DNA of 14,365 nucleotides, taken from the NCBI GenBank assembly GCA_041179245.1, contig JBEGTT010000078.1:1-14365 (forward strand). Direction: 5' to 3'. The notes beneath the pieces were generated by a model, which had not been told where the DNA came from, searched no databases, and saw nothing but the letters and a program-made list of their open reading frames with translations. Origin of the DNA: JBEGTT01 sp041179245 (GTDB lineage: Bacteria > Pseudomonadota > Gammaproteobacteria > Burkholderiales > Rhodocyclaceae). How positions within the stretch are numbered: the first letter of the stretch is position 1; each line of letters opens with the position of its first letter. Of this stretch, positions 5,794 through 13,110 are shown one piece after another. The position numbers and the translations under genes were made by a program.

Positions 5794-6993
5794 GTGAAAA
5801 TCATTCCGATCAAAGCGGTTGCACCAGCACCAGTGGGCGATAGCGACCCACTAAATTTTCAAGTGCCGCCGCCTTTGTCGCTGTACATCCACATTCCGTG
5901 GTGTGTGCAGAAATGCCCTTATTGCGATTTCAACTCTCACGCCAGCAAGGGGCTGATCCCTGAAAAGACTTACCTTGATGCGCTAATTGCTGATCTGGAA
6001 AGTGCATTGCCGCTGATTTGGGGACGGCCAATTGTCAGTATTTTCTTTGGAGGCGGAACGCCAAGCCTGATTTCACCAGAAGGGATTGATGGTCTGCTAT
6101 CGCAAATTCGGATGCGCTTGAAAGTGTTGCCCGGGGCAGAAATTACGCTGGAAGCCAATCCGGGAACCATGGAAGCCAACCGTTTTGTAGGTTTCCGTGA
6201 GGCTGGAATTACTCGACTGTCACTGGGTATCCAGAGTTTTAACGAAAACCATCTTAAAGCACTTGGCCGAATTCATGGCCGCAACGAAGCCTTGGCTGCA
6301 GCGGTGCTGGCTGGTGAGCACTTTGAGCAATTTAATCTGGATTTAATGTATGGCTTGCCCGGCCAAACGATGGTCGAAGCGCTGGCAGATATTGAAACTG
6401 CACTTTCCTTCCAGCCAGCGCACTTATCTTGTTATCAACTCACCCTTGAACCAAATACCCACTTCGCCGCTTTTCCTCCCGATTTGCCGGACGGAGATGT
6501 GTGCGCTGACATGCAGGAAGCGCTTGAGGCCAGGTTAGCGTCAGCGGGCTTTCAACACTATGAAACTTCAGCTTTTGCTCAAGCGGGTAGGCGGTGTCAG
6601 CACAACCTGAATTACTGGCAGTTTGGGGATTACATTGGGATTGGCGCTGGGGCGCACAGCAAATTGACCCAGCATGACCGCGTGATTCGGCAAATGCGCT
6701 GGAAACACCCTGAAGCGTATTTGCAGCAGATTCAAACCGGAAATGCCGTGCAAGAAAACCGGGAAATTACGGGCAATGAACTCTCAGGAGAGTTCTTGAT
6801 GAATGCCCTGCGTTTGGTTGATGGATTTGATTCAGCTTTATTTCAAGCGACGACTGCGCAGCAGTTGGTGCGAATTGAGCCGATATTGTACCAAGCGGTG
6901 AAGGACGGTTTGTTGGAAGTGAGCGCTAACGTTGTTAAGCCGACTCTGCGTGGGCAGCGGTTTCTGAATGTGTTGCTTCAGCGGTTTTTATAA
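5794..6993 (+). CDS. hemW: HemW-type radical SAM protein (haem chaperone, formerly HemN-like)
   Basis: The 399-residue radical SAM protein binds a 4Fe-4S cluster and S-adenosylmethionine; HemW proteins bind haem and deliver it to respiratory proteins. The cluster motif is Cys37-x3-Cys41-x2-Cys44 followed by Asp45-Phe46 (CVQKCPYCDF). True coproporphyrinogen dehydrogenase HemN has a fourth Cys where Phe46 stands, so HemW is the better call. Other family features are the GGGTPSLI motif (SAM binding), ITRLSLGIQSFN, LDLMYGLPGQT and GIGAGAHS. The start is GTG at 5794, 6 bases after the rdgB stop, without a visible Shine-Dalgarno sequence, suggesting coupled translation. The first 25 residues before PPLSLYIHIPW are a poorly conserved extension, so the exact start is less sure than the gene. 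Confidence 0.94.
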   Translation: MKIIPIKAVAPAPVGDSDPLNFQVPPPLSLYIHIPWCVQKCPYCDFNSHASKGLIPEKTYLDALIADLESALPLIWGRPIVSIFFGGGTPSLISPEGIDGLLSQIRMRLKVLPGAEITLEANPGTMEANRFVGFREAGITRLSLGIQSFNENHLKALGRIHGRNEALAAAVLAGEHFEQFNLDLMYGLPGQTMVEALADIETALSFQPAHLSCYQLTLEPNTHFAAFPPDLPDGDVCADMQEALEARLASAGFQHYETSAFAQAGRRCQHNLNYWQFGDYIGIGAGAHSKLTQHDRVIRQMRWKHPEAYLQQIQTGNAVQENREITGNELSGEFLMNALRLVDGFDSALFQATTAQQLVRIEPILYQAVKDGLLEVSANVVKPTLRGQRFLNVLLQRFL

Positions 6994-7005
6994 GCAAAAG
7001 CCGCT
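6980..7005. terminator. Hairpin between convergent hemW and pssA, possible terminator
   Basis: AGCGGTTTTT (6980-6989) can pair with AAAAGCCGCT (6996-7005) over 10 bp including one G-U pair, with a 6-base loop. It overlaps the hemW stop codon and lies just before the pssA stop. The T-rich tract is inside the stem and the downstream side (AGATTTC) is weak, so it may be a poor intrinsic terminator or only a 3'-end stabilising hairpin. Confidence 0.4.
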
Positions 7006-7013
7006 AGATTTCT

Positions 7014-7775
7014 TCACGGCGTAGTGTTTGTTGGGGCCTTGAATATCCGCCACAACGAAAGCGCGTAACCCGACAGGGCGTAGATCACAAACAAGCCGAA
7101 CAAGATTCCTGGCGGATAACTCGATACCAGCACAAAGACCAAGACCAGTGCTGCCACCATGAAAAAGGGCACGCTCTTTTTCAGGTTAATGTCTTTGAAG
7201 CTGGAAAATTTGCAGTTAGTCACCATGCTAATCCCGGCAAACAGGCTAACGACCAAGGCCACCCAACGCACGTCGTGACCGGCAATATCGTTATCCAGCA
7301 CAACCCAGACAAAACCCGCTACCAGCGCAGCAGCAGCAGGCGAAGGAAGTCCTTGGAAATAGCGTTTATCCATCACTTCGAGCGTGGTATTGAAACGGGC
7401 TAAACGCAGCGCAGCACAGGCGCAATAGACAAAAGCCGCAATCCAACCCAGTCGCCCCATGTCGCGTAATGCCCACTCGTAGATGACCAAAGCGGGAGCA
7501 ACACCAAAACTCACCATGTCTGACAGCGAATCGTATTCCGCACCAAAAGCTGACTGCGTATTGGTCAAACGAGCCACCCGACCATCTAAACCATCAAGCA
7601 CCATGGCGATAAAAATCGCCACAGCGGCCTGCTCAAAATTGTGTTGCATCGATTGAACAATGGCATAAAAGCCCGCAAATAAAGCTGCCGTCGTGAACAG
7701 GTTCGGCAAGACATAAATGCCGCGCCGGCGCAGTTCCGGATTAAACAAAGTTTTGCGAGGTTTTAGTTCAGACAT
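7014..7775 (-). CDS. pssA: CDP-diacylglycerol--serine O-phosphatidyltransferase
   Basis: This inner-membrane enzyme makes phosphatidylserine from CDP-diacylglycerol and serine, the committed step to phosphatidylethanolamine. The 253-residue protein has several hydrophobic segments (about 25-60, 108-122, 150-200 and 205-245). It carries the CDP-alcohol phosphotransferase signature D61..D64-G65..A68-R69...G78...D82...D86 in sequence DGLDGRVARL...GAEYDSLSD, with all four aspartates intact. It belongs to the small integral-membrane (type II) class, not the E. coli type I class. The ATG at 7775 has a modest GAAGAG upstream. The gene lies downstream of ilvC on the same strand, but a strong terminator sits only 18 nt before its start, so expression must come from readthrough or from a promoter inside the ilvC 3' end. 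Confidence 0.95.
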   Translation of the reverse strand: MSELKPRKTLFNPELRRRGIYVLPNLFTTAALFAGFYAIVQSMQHNFEQAAVAIFIAMVLDGLDGRVARLTNTQSAFGAEYDSLSDMVSFGVAPALVIYEWALRDMGRLGWIAAFVYCACAALRLARFNTTLEVMDKRYFQGLPSPAAAALVAGFVWVVLDNDIAGHDVRWVALVVSLFAGISMVTNCKFSSFKDINLKKSVPFFMVAALVLVFVLVSSYPPGILFGLFVIYALSGYALSLWRIFKAPTNTTP

Positions 7776-7793
7776 AGAAGACTCTTCAGGCTC

Positions 7794-7829
7794 AAAAAAA
7801 CAGGCCAGCCAGCATTCGCTGACCGGCCT
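7794..7829 (-). terminator. Rho-independent terminator after ilvC
   Basis: Read on the minus strand, AGGCCGGTCAGC and GCTGGCTGGCCT form a 12-bp stem with two G-U pairs and a GAAT loop (7802-7829), followed by G and seven T residues (7801-7794). This is a canonical intrinsic terminator. It closes the ilv operon and leaves only 18 nt before the pssA start codon. Confidence 0.88.
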
Positions 7830-7855
7830 TCATTCTATCAGGTGCAACCTGAAAC

Positions 7856-8875
7856 TTAGTTCTTGGTTTGATCGACCAGTTTGTTCTTACGAATCCAAGG
7901 CATCATGTCACGCAGTTGACCACCCACGGTTTCAATTGGATGAACCGCGTTCAAACGACGACGAGCAGTCATTGAAGGATAGTTAGTCTTGCCTTCCAGA
8001 ATAAACATCTTGGCGTATTCGCCAGTCTGGATGCGCTTCAGTGCGTTACGCATCGCAGCGCGAGACTGTTCGTTGATAACTTCGCTGCCCGTCACGTACT
8101 CGCCATACTCTGCATTGTTAGAGATGGAATAGTTCATGTTGGCGATGCCGCCTTCGTACATCAGATCAACGATCAACTTCAGTTCGTGCAAGCACTCGAA
8201 GTAAGCCATTTCTGGTGCGTAGCCAGCTTCAGTCAGAGTCTCGAAACCCATCTTGACCAGTTCAACGGCGCCACCACACAGAACAGCTTGTTCACCGAAC
8301 AGGTCGGTTTCTGTTTCTTCGCGGAAATTGGTTTCGATCACGCCACCCTTAGTGCCACCATTCGCCGCAGCATAAGACAATGAGATGTCCTTAGCTTTGC
8401 CAGTGACATCTTGGTAAATCGCGATCAATGAAGGAACGCCGCCACCCTTGAGGTATTCCGAACGAACCGTATGACCAGGGCCTTTTGGGGCAACCATGAT
8501 GACGTCGACGTCCGCGCGTGGCACCACTTGGTTGTAATGCACGTTGAAACCGTGAGCAAATGCCAATGCAGCGCCAGCCTTCAGATTCGGAGCGACTTCC
8601 TTGTTGTAAACATCCGGAATATTTTCATCTGGCAGCAGAATCATAACCACGTCAGCAGACTTAACGGCTTCAGCGATTTCAGCTACTTTCAGACCACCAG
8701 CTGCTTCGGCCTTGGCCCATGAAGCACCACCTTTACGCAGGCCAACGGTGACATTGACGCCTGAGTCACGCAGGTTTTGCGCATGTGCGTGACCTTGTGA
8801 ACCATAACCGACGATGGTTACATTTTTGCCCTTGATCAGGTTCAGGTCAGCGTCTTGGTCGTAATATACTTTCAT
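7856..8875 (-). CDS. ilvC: Ketol-acid reductoisomerase (NADP+), class I
   Basis: The enzyme isomerises and reduces acetolactate or acetohydroxybutyrate with NADPH and Mg2+, the second common step of valine, isoleucine and leucine synthesis. The length of 339 residues is typical of class I. The Rossmann nucleotide loop is GYGSQGHAHA (23-32). His108, Lys131 and the metal ligands Asp191, Glu195, Glu227 and Glu231 are all present, in the segments LFGEQAVLCGG and ECLHELKLI. The ATG at 8875 has a good GGAGA 8-12 bases upstream. It follows ilvH with a 67-base spacer that contains a candidate internal promoter, and it ends in a strong terminator. Confidence 0.98.
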   Translation of the reverse strand: MKVYYDQDADLNLIKGKNVTIVGYGSQGHAHAQNLRDSGVNVTVGLRKGGASWAKAEAAGGLKVAEIAEAVKSADVVMILLPDENIPDVYNKEVAPNLKAGAALAFAHGFNVHYNQVVPRADVDVIMVAPKGPGHTVRSEYLKGGGVPSLIAIYQDVTGKAKDISLSYAAANGGTKGGVIETNFREETETDLFGEQAVLCGGAVELVKMGFETLTEAGYAPEMAYFECLHELKLIVDLMYEGGIANMNYSISNNAEYGEYVTGSEVINEQSRAAMRNALKRIQTGEYAKMFILEGKTNYPSMTARRRLNAVHPIETVGGQLRDMMPWIRKNKLVDQTKN

Positions 8876-8891
8876 GAAACATTCTCCAGAA

Positions 8892-8920
8892 TAAATAATT
8901 AAATCAGTTTGTTATATCAA
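8892..8920 (-). promoter_or_regulatory. Candidate internal promoter for ilvC
   Basis: On the minus strand, TTGATA (8920-8915) and TATTTA (8897-8892) are separated by 17 bases in the AT-rich ilvH-ilvC spacer. The -35 is good and the -10 is weak (3 of 6). It would allow ilvC to be transcribed partly independently of ilvIH, as is known in several bacteria. Confidence 0.3.
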
Positions 8921-8942
8921 TACAGCGGGTCAATTACGAAGT

Positions 8943-9434
8943 TTAGACGCGTAGAATACGGTCACCACGGCCAATGCCGCTGACACCGGTTCGCACGGTT
9001 TCCAGAATCAACCCAGCATCCAGTGCGGCAACAAAAGAATCCAGCTTGGCGCTAGTACCAGTGAGTTCGATAACGTAAGTTGAATCACTCACATCAATGA
9101 TGCGTCCACGGAAAATATCTGCCATGCGCTTCATTTCTTCGCGATCTTTACCCGTTGCACGAACTTTAATCAGCATCAGCTCACGTTCAACGTGTGCGGC
9201 TTCCGACAAATCAACCACTTTGACCACATCAACCAGCTTATTCAGTTGCTTTGTAATTTGTTCCAGCACTTCGTCAGAACCACGGGTCACAATGGTCATC
9301 CGCGACAAAGAAGGATCTTCGGTCGGCGCAACGGTTAGCGTTTCAATGTTGTAGCCACGCGCTGAAAACAAGCCCGCAACCCGGGACAAAGCACCCGATT
9401 CGTTTTCAAGCAGAACGGAAACAATATGTCTCAT
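8943..9434 (-). CDS. ilvH: Acetolactate synthase, regulatory (small) subunit
   Basis: The 163-residue regulatory subunit of acetohydroxyacid synthase activates the large subunit and usually confers valine feedback inhibition. An N-terminal ACT domain covers about residues 2-75 (HIVSVLLENESGALSRVAGLFSARGYNIETL), and the C-terminal small-subunit domain covers about 85-160. Residues Asn11, Gly14 and the ARGYNIETL segment form the typical effector-binding face. The ATG at 9434 is preceded by AAAGGAA at a suitable distance. It lies 14 bases downstream of ilvI, so the two subunits are co-transcribed. Confidence 0.97.
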   Translation of the reverse strand: MRHIVSVLLENESGALSRVAGLFSARGYNIETLTVAPTEDPSLSRMTIVTRGSDEVLEQITKQLNKLVDVVKVVDLSEAAHVERELMLIKVRATGKDREEMKRMADIFRGRIIDVSDSTYVIELTGTSAKLDSFVAALDAGLILETVRTGVSGIGRGDRILRV

Positions 9435-9448
9435 TACGGTTCCTTTCT

Positions 9449-11164
9449 TTATAGCTCGTCAGCCAGAATCATTTCAGACAGGCCCTTGCCGGCGGCCACC
9501 ATCGGGAATACGTTAGCCGTTGGATCAATGATGAAATCCATAAATACGAGGCGGTCTTTGTACTCGGTAAAGGCTTTTCTCAATGCAGGCTCAACATCTT
9601 CCGGGCGCTCAATCCGCATCCCGACATGCCCATAGGCTTCCGCCAACTTCACAAAATCAGGCAACGAGGTCACATAAGACTGTGAATAGCGTTTGGAATA
9701 GAACATTTCCTGCCACTGACGCACCATGCCCAGCATGCCGTTGTTCAGATTAATGATCTTCACCGGCAGTTCAAACTGCTTACAGGTCGACATTTCCTGA
9801 ATACACATCTGGATGGAGCCTTCGCCGGTGATACAGGCGACTTGCGCACCGGGATTAGCAAATAAAGTACCCATCGCATAAGGCAAACCCACACCCATCG
9901 TGCCCAAACCACCGGAGTTAATCCAGCGACGGGGTTTGTCGAACTTGTAGTACTGAGCGCCAAACATCTGGTGCTGACCCACATCGGAAGTTACGAAGGC
10001 ATCACCCTTAGTCACTTCGTACAATTTCTCCACCACGAACTGCGGCATGATGTGGTCACTCTGCTTGTACCGCAGAGAATCGCGACCACGCCATTCTTCG
10101 ATCTGTTTCCACCAAGCGGTCATCTCAGCTGGTTTACCGCCGTCATCGAGCAGTTTGTTCAGCTCATCCAGTACATCCGGTAGATTGCCGACAATTGGCA
10201 CATCAACCTTGACGCGTTTTGCAATCGATGACGGGTCAATATCAATATGGATAACCTTGCGGGGCACAGAAGCGAAATGTTCTGGATTACCCACTACACG
10301 GTCATCAAAACGGGCGCCCACCGCCAAAACGACATCCGACCCTTGCATCGCCATATTGGCTTCATAAGTACCGTGCATGCCCAGCATGCCGATATTTTGG
10401 GGATCAGTTCCGGGGAAGCCCCCCAAGCCCATCAGCGTATTGGTCACAGGAAAACCGAGTCGTTTGGCCAACTTAGTCAGTTTTTCTGCCGAGTCCGACA
10501 GAACGACACCACCGCCGATATAAATAATCGGGCGCTTGGCTTCTAGCAATAGCTGAACGGCTTTCTTGATCTGCCCCAGATGCCCCTTGATGACAGGGTT
10601 GTACGAGCGCATTTGCACCGATTTGGGGTAATAAAATTCAGTTCTATTTGCCGTAATGTCCTTGGGGATATCGACTACCACAGGGCCAGGCCGACCCGTG
10701 GTCGCAATGTGAAAGGCTTTTTTCAGCGTTTCAGCCAAGTCCTTGACATCTTTAACCAAGAAATTGTGCTTCACACAAGGCCGCGTAATCCCAACGGTAT
10801 CGCACTCTTGGAAAGCATCTTGTCCGATGTAGAAAGTGGGCACTTGTCCACACAAAACCACCATCGGAACAGAGTCAGAATAAGCGGTCGCAATACCCGT
10901 TACAGCATTCGTTACACCGGGGCCGGACGTCACCAGCGCCACACCCACTTTTTGTGACGAACGCGAATAAGCATCTGCCGCGTGAACCGCTGCTTGCTCA
11001 TGGCGCACAAGGATATGTTTAATTTGATCCTGCTTGAAAAACTCGTCGTATATATGCAGAACAGAGCCGCCAGGATAACCAAAGACGACCTCAATCTTCT
11101 CTTCCTGCAAACACTTGACTACAATTTCCGCGCCGGTCATCGACGTTGCCGTATTCGTTGCCAT
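9449..11164 (-). CDS. ilvI: Acetolactate synthase, catalytic (large) subunit
   Basis: This thiamine-diphosphate and FAD enzyme condenses pyruvate with pyruvate or 2-ketobutyrate, the first common step of branched-chain amino-acid synthesis. At 571 residues it is full length. It has the ThDP-activating Glu56 (VRHEQAA), the central FAD-binding domain (about 195-340) and the C-terminal ThDP domain. The metal/ThDP motif begins G447-E-G-S and ends with Asn474-Asn475; Glu replaces the textbook Asp of 'GDG', which I believe is usual in betaproteobacterial homologues but could not check. The ATG at 11164 follows GGTGGAAG. Met9 (MTGAEIV) is an alternative that matches the shorter N-termini of some relatives. 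It is the first gene of ilvI-ilvH-ilvC and is divergent from sodB; ilvB would be an equivalent name. Confidence 0.96.
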   Translation of the reverse strand: MATNTATSMTGAEIVVKCLQEEKIEVVFGYPGGSVLHIYDEFFKQDQIKHILVRHEQAAVHAADAYSRSSQKVGVALVTSGPGVTNAVTGIATAYSDSVPMVVLCGQVPTFYIGQDAFQECDTVGITRPCVKHNFLVKDVKDLAETLKKAFHIATTGRPGPVVVDIPKDITANRTEFYYPKSVQMRSYNPVIKGHLGQIKKAVQLLLEAKRPIIYIGGGVVLSDSAEKLTKLAKRLGFPVTNTLMGLGGFPGTDPQNIGMLGMHGTYEANMAMQGSDVVLAVGARFDDRVVGNPEHFASVPRKVIHIDIDPSSIAKRVKVDVPIVGNLPDVLDELNKLLDDGGKPAEMTAWWKQIEEWRGRDSLRYKQSDHIMPQFVVEKLYEVTKGDAFVTSDVGQHQMFGAQYYKFDKPRRWINSGGLGTMGVGLPYAMGTLFANPGAQVACITGEGSIQMCIQEMSTCKQFELPVKIINLNNGMLGMVRQWQEMFYSKRYSQSYVTSLPDFVKLAEAYGHVGMRIERPEDVEPALRKAFTEYKDRLVFMDFIIDPTANVFPMVAAGKGLSEMILADEL

Positions 11165-11369
11165 GCCGCTTCCACCATTTAACTTGGAAAACCCGCAAGG
11201 CTAATCGCTCAACCTACTTTGGTCAAGAAATGCGAAAGAAAAGGATGACGAAGAAACATCTCTGGAACTTTTCCAGCCAGCCCTTATCGAATACCTCAGA
11301 TGGAAGCATAGCAAGGACGTTAAACCTGCGCTAACTTCCTGATTCATCATTCAAACCAAAGGAATTGTT
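11165..11369. promoter_or_regulatory. Divergent ilvI-sodB intergenic region
   Basis: This 205-bp spacer must hold the promoters of both the ilv operon and sodB. I could not assign either confidently. On the minus strand, TTGACC at about 11225-11220 is a fair -35 for ilvI, but 17 bases further only TAGCCT is found. No leader peptide rich in Leu, Val or Ile followed by an attenuator hairpin is visible. The sodB ribosome-binding site AAAGGAA is at 11358-11364. A forward frame open from 11205 to TGA 11340 looks protein-like near its end but has no start codon. Confidence 0.4.
11262..11276. promoter_or_regulatory. Perfect palindrome CTGGAA-N3-TTCCAG
   Basis: CTGGAA (11262-11267) and TTCCAG (11271-11276) form an exact 6+6 inverted repeat with a 3-base centre in the ilvI-sodB spacer, 94 bp upstream of sodB and 98 bp upstream of ilvI. 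It could be a binding site for a dimeric regulator. It does not match the LexA or Fur consensus. A 12-base perfect repeat could also occur by chance at this scale. Confidence 0.25.
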
Positions 11370-11960
11370 ATGGCCCATACCCTACCGCAACTGCCCTATG
11401 CCATCGACGCGCTAGCGCCTCACCTGTCGCAGGAAACCTTGGAATTTCACCACGGCAAACATCACAACGCTTACGTGACCAATCTGAACAACCTGATTCC
11501 TGGCACTGAATACGAAAGCCTATCCATTGAAGAAACCATGCTCAAGGCGCCAGCCGGCGGCGTTTATAACAACGCGGCCCAAGTCTGGAACCATACGTTC
11601 TTCTGGTCTTGCATGAAGCCCGCTGGAGGTGCTGTGCCAACCGGCGCGCTGGCTGATGCCATTACGGCAAAGTGGGGTTCTTTTGATGAGTTCAAAAAGG
11701 CTTTCCAAGCTTCCGCAGTAGGTAACTTTGGCTCTGGCTGGACATGGCTGGTTAAGAAGGCTGATGGCTCAGTCGATATCGTCAATACGGGTGCTGCAGG
11801 CAACCCACTGAAATCAGGCGAAGGCAAGCCAGTGCTGACCATCGACGTGTGGGAACATGCTTACTACATCGACTACCGCAATCTACGTCCAAAGTTTGTT
11901 GAAACTTTCTTGAACAGCCTCGCTAACTGGGACTTTGCTGCGAGTAATTTCGCGGGCTAA
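11370..11960 (+). CDS. sodB: Superoxide dismutase, Fe type
   Basis: The cytoplasmic enzyme dismutates superoxide to O2 and H2O2. The 196-residue length and the four metal ligands His27 (EFHHGKHH), His75 (VWNHTFFW), Asp159 and His163 (DVWEHAYY) fit the Fe/Mn family. Gln71 in NNAAQVWNH, with no Gln in the GSGWTWLV region, is the pattern of iron-specific enzymes. There is no signal peptide. The ATG at 11370 has AAAGGAA close upstream. It is a single-gene unit, divergent from ilvI, and ends at a very strong terminator. No obvious Fur box was recognised in the spacer. Confidence 0.97.
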   Translation: MAHTLPQLPYAIDALAPHLSQETLEFHHGKHHNAYVTNLNNLIPGTEYESLSIEETMLKAPAGGVYNNAAQVWNHTFFWSCMKPAGGAVPTGALADAITAKWGSFDEFKKAFQASAVGNFGSGWTWLVKKADGSVDIVNTGAAGNPLKSGEGKPVLTIDVWEHAYYIDYRNLRPKFVETFLNSLANWDFAASNFAG

Positions 11961-11986
11961 GCTACAACAGCTGTGCTTCTAAAATC

Positions 11987-12025
11987 AAACGGCTTATGGT
12001 TTTTGCCATAAGCCGTTTTTATTTT
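11987..12025. terminator. Bidirectional Rho-independent terminator, sodB/epimerase
   Basis: AAACGGCTTATGG (11987-11999) and CCATAAGCCGTTT (12006-12018) are perfectly complementary over 13 bp with a 6-base loop. T-rich sequence (TTTTTATTTT, 12016-12025) follows on the plus strand, and an A-rich stretch (11981-11989) provides the T tract on the minus strand. It serves both sodB and the convergent epimerase gene ending at 12036. Confidence 0.92.
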
Positions 12026-12035
12026 GGCAAAAAAA

Positions 12036-13043
12036 TTATCGCTGGTAGTAGTCCCGATACCACGCCACAAACTTTGCCACCCCTTCACGCACCGGGGTAT
12101 TCGGCGCAAAACCCACCCAAGCATTCAGTTCGTCAGTATTTGCTGCTGTCGCAGGCACATCACCCGGTTGCATCGGCAGGAAGTTCTTTTCGGCGACTAT
12201 CCCTAAAGATGTTTCGATCGCATCGATGTATTCCATCAATTTGGTGGGTTGGTTGTTGCCAATATTGAAAACACGATAAGGCGCATTGCTGCGAGCCGGG
12301 TCGGGATTTAGCCCATCAAAATCAGGATCAATCTCAGCCGGTTTGTCGAGGACACGAATCACACCTTCGACGATGTCATCCACAAACGTGAAGTCCCGCA
12401 CCATATTGCCGTGATTAAACACATCAATGGGTTTTCCATCAAGAATAGCTTTAGTAAACAGAAACAAAGCCATATCGGGGCGACCCCAAGGGCCATACAC
12501 CGTGAAGAAACGCAGACCGGTGGTCGGCACACGGAATAAATGGCTGTAGGTGTGCGCCATCAGCTCGTTGGCCTTTTTACTGGCCGCATACAGACTGACC
12601 GGATGGTCGACGCTGTCATGCTCAGAAAACGGCAGTTTGGTGTTGCCGCCATAAACGCTGGAACTACTGGCGTAGACCAGATGCTCCACTTCACTGTGAC
12701 GACAGCCTTCGAGAATGTTGGTGAAGCCAAACAGATTGCTCTCGATATAGGCGTGGGGATTAGTCAGCGAATAACGCACCCCAGCTTGCGCTGCGAGGTG
12801 GATGACCTGGTCAAATTTTTCTTCGGCAAAAAGTTTTGCCATACCATCACGGTCCGCGACATCCATCTTCACAAAACGGAAATTGGGAGATGGCTTGAGA
12901 CGCGCCAGACGAGCCTCTTTAAGCGTCGGATCGTAATAATCATTCAGATTGTCTAGACCAACGACTTCATCGCCGCGAGCAAGGAGGCGGAGAGCCGCAT
13001 GACTACCAATAAACCCAGCAGCACCCGTCAATAAAATTTTCAT
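12036..13043 (-). CDS. NAD-dependent nucleotide-sugar epimerase, probably UDP-glucuronate 4-epimerase
   Basis: This 335-residue extended short-chain dehydrogenase/reductase converts nucleotide sugars used for capsule, LPS or exopolysaccharide. The NAD-binding loop is TGAAGFIGS (6-14). The active site shows the Ser cluster YASSSSVYG (125-132) and Tyr152-x3-Lys156 (YAASK). The segments LDNLNDYYDPTLKEARL, QAGVRYSLTNPHAYIESNL and FTVYGPWGRPDMALFLFTKAI are typical of the UDP-glucuronate 4-epimerase (CapI/LspL-like) branch rather than GalE, but specificity cannot be proved from sequence. A TTG at 13061 would add 6 residues. The ATG at 13043 with AAGGGTGA just upstream is preferred. It follows prpE, separated by a terminator that ends about 10 bases before its start. 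No other polysaccharide genes are in view. Confidence 0.9.
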   Translation of the reverse strand: MKILLTGAAGFIGSHAALRLLARGDEVVGLDNLNDYYDPTLKEARLARLKPSPNFRFVKMDVADRDGMAKLFAEEKFDQVIHLAAQAGVRYSLTNPHAYIESNLFGFTNILEGCRHSEVEHLVYASSSSVYGGNTKLPFSEHDSVDHPVSLYAASKKANELMAHTYSHLFRVPTTGLRFFTVYGPWGRPDMALFLFTKAILDGKPIDVFNHGNMVRDFTFVDDIVEGVIRVLDKPAEIDPDFDGLNPDPARSNAPYRVFNIGNNQPTKLMEYIDAIETSLGIVAEKNFLPMQPGDVPATAANTDELNAWVGFAPNTPVREGVAKFVAWYRDYYQR

Positions 13044-13053
13044 AATCACCCTT

Positions 13054-13085
13054 AAAAACAAATGAGGAACGGCGAACCGTCCCCC
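13054..13085 (-). terminator. Rho-independent terminator after prpE, UUCG loop
   Basis: On the minus strand, GGGGGACGG and CCGTTCCTC pair over 9 bp (two G-U pairs) around a TTCG tetraloop (13085-13064), followed by ATTTGTTTTT (13063-13054). The run of T is directly followed by the epimerase's ribosome-binding site. Confidence 0.72.
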
Positions 13086-13110
13086 ATTTCAGCTCACTAA
13101 CCAGTAAGGT

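Noticed and set aside
9472..9482. TTCAGACAGGC as a Neisseria-like DNA uptake sequence
   Set aside because: It is imperfect relative to TTCAGACGGC, occurs once, and lies in conserved ilvI coding sequence. No repeated uptake motif was seen elsewhere in the window.
11146..11334. Small plus-strand gene overlapping the 5' end of ilvI
   Set aside because: It begins antisense to the ilvI start, has no ribosome-binding site and has an unconvincing composition.
11165..11369. Branched-chain amino-acid leader-peptide attenuator upstream of ilvI
   Set aside because: No short minus-strand frame with clustered Leu/Ile/Val codons followed by a terminator hairpin was found.
13044..13061. Six-residue N-terminal extension of the epimerase from TTG 13061
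   Set aside because: The ATG at 13043 has a good AAGGGTGA and gives the usual N-terminus MKILLTGAAGFIGS. The TTG falls inside the terminator's T tract.
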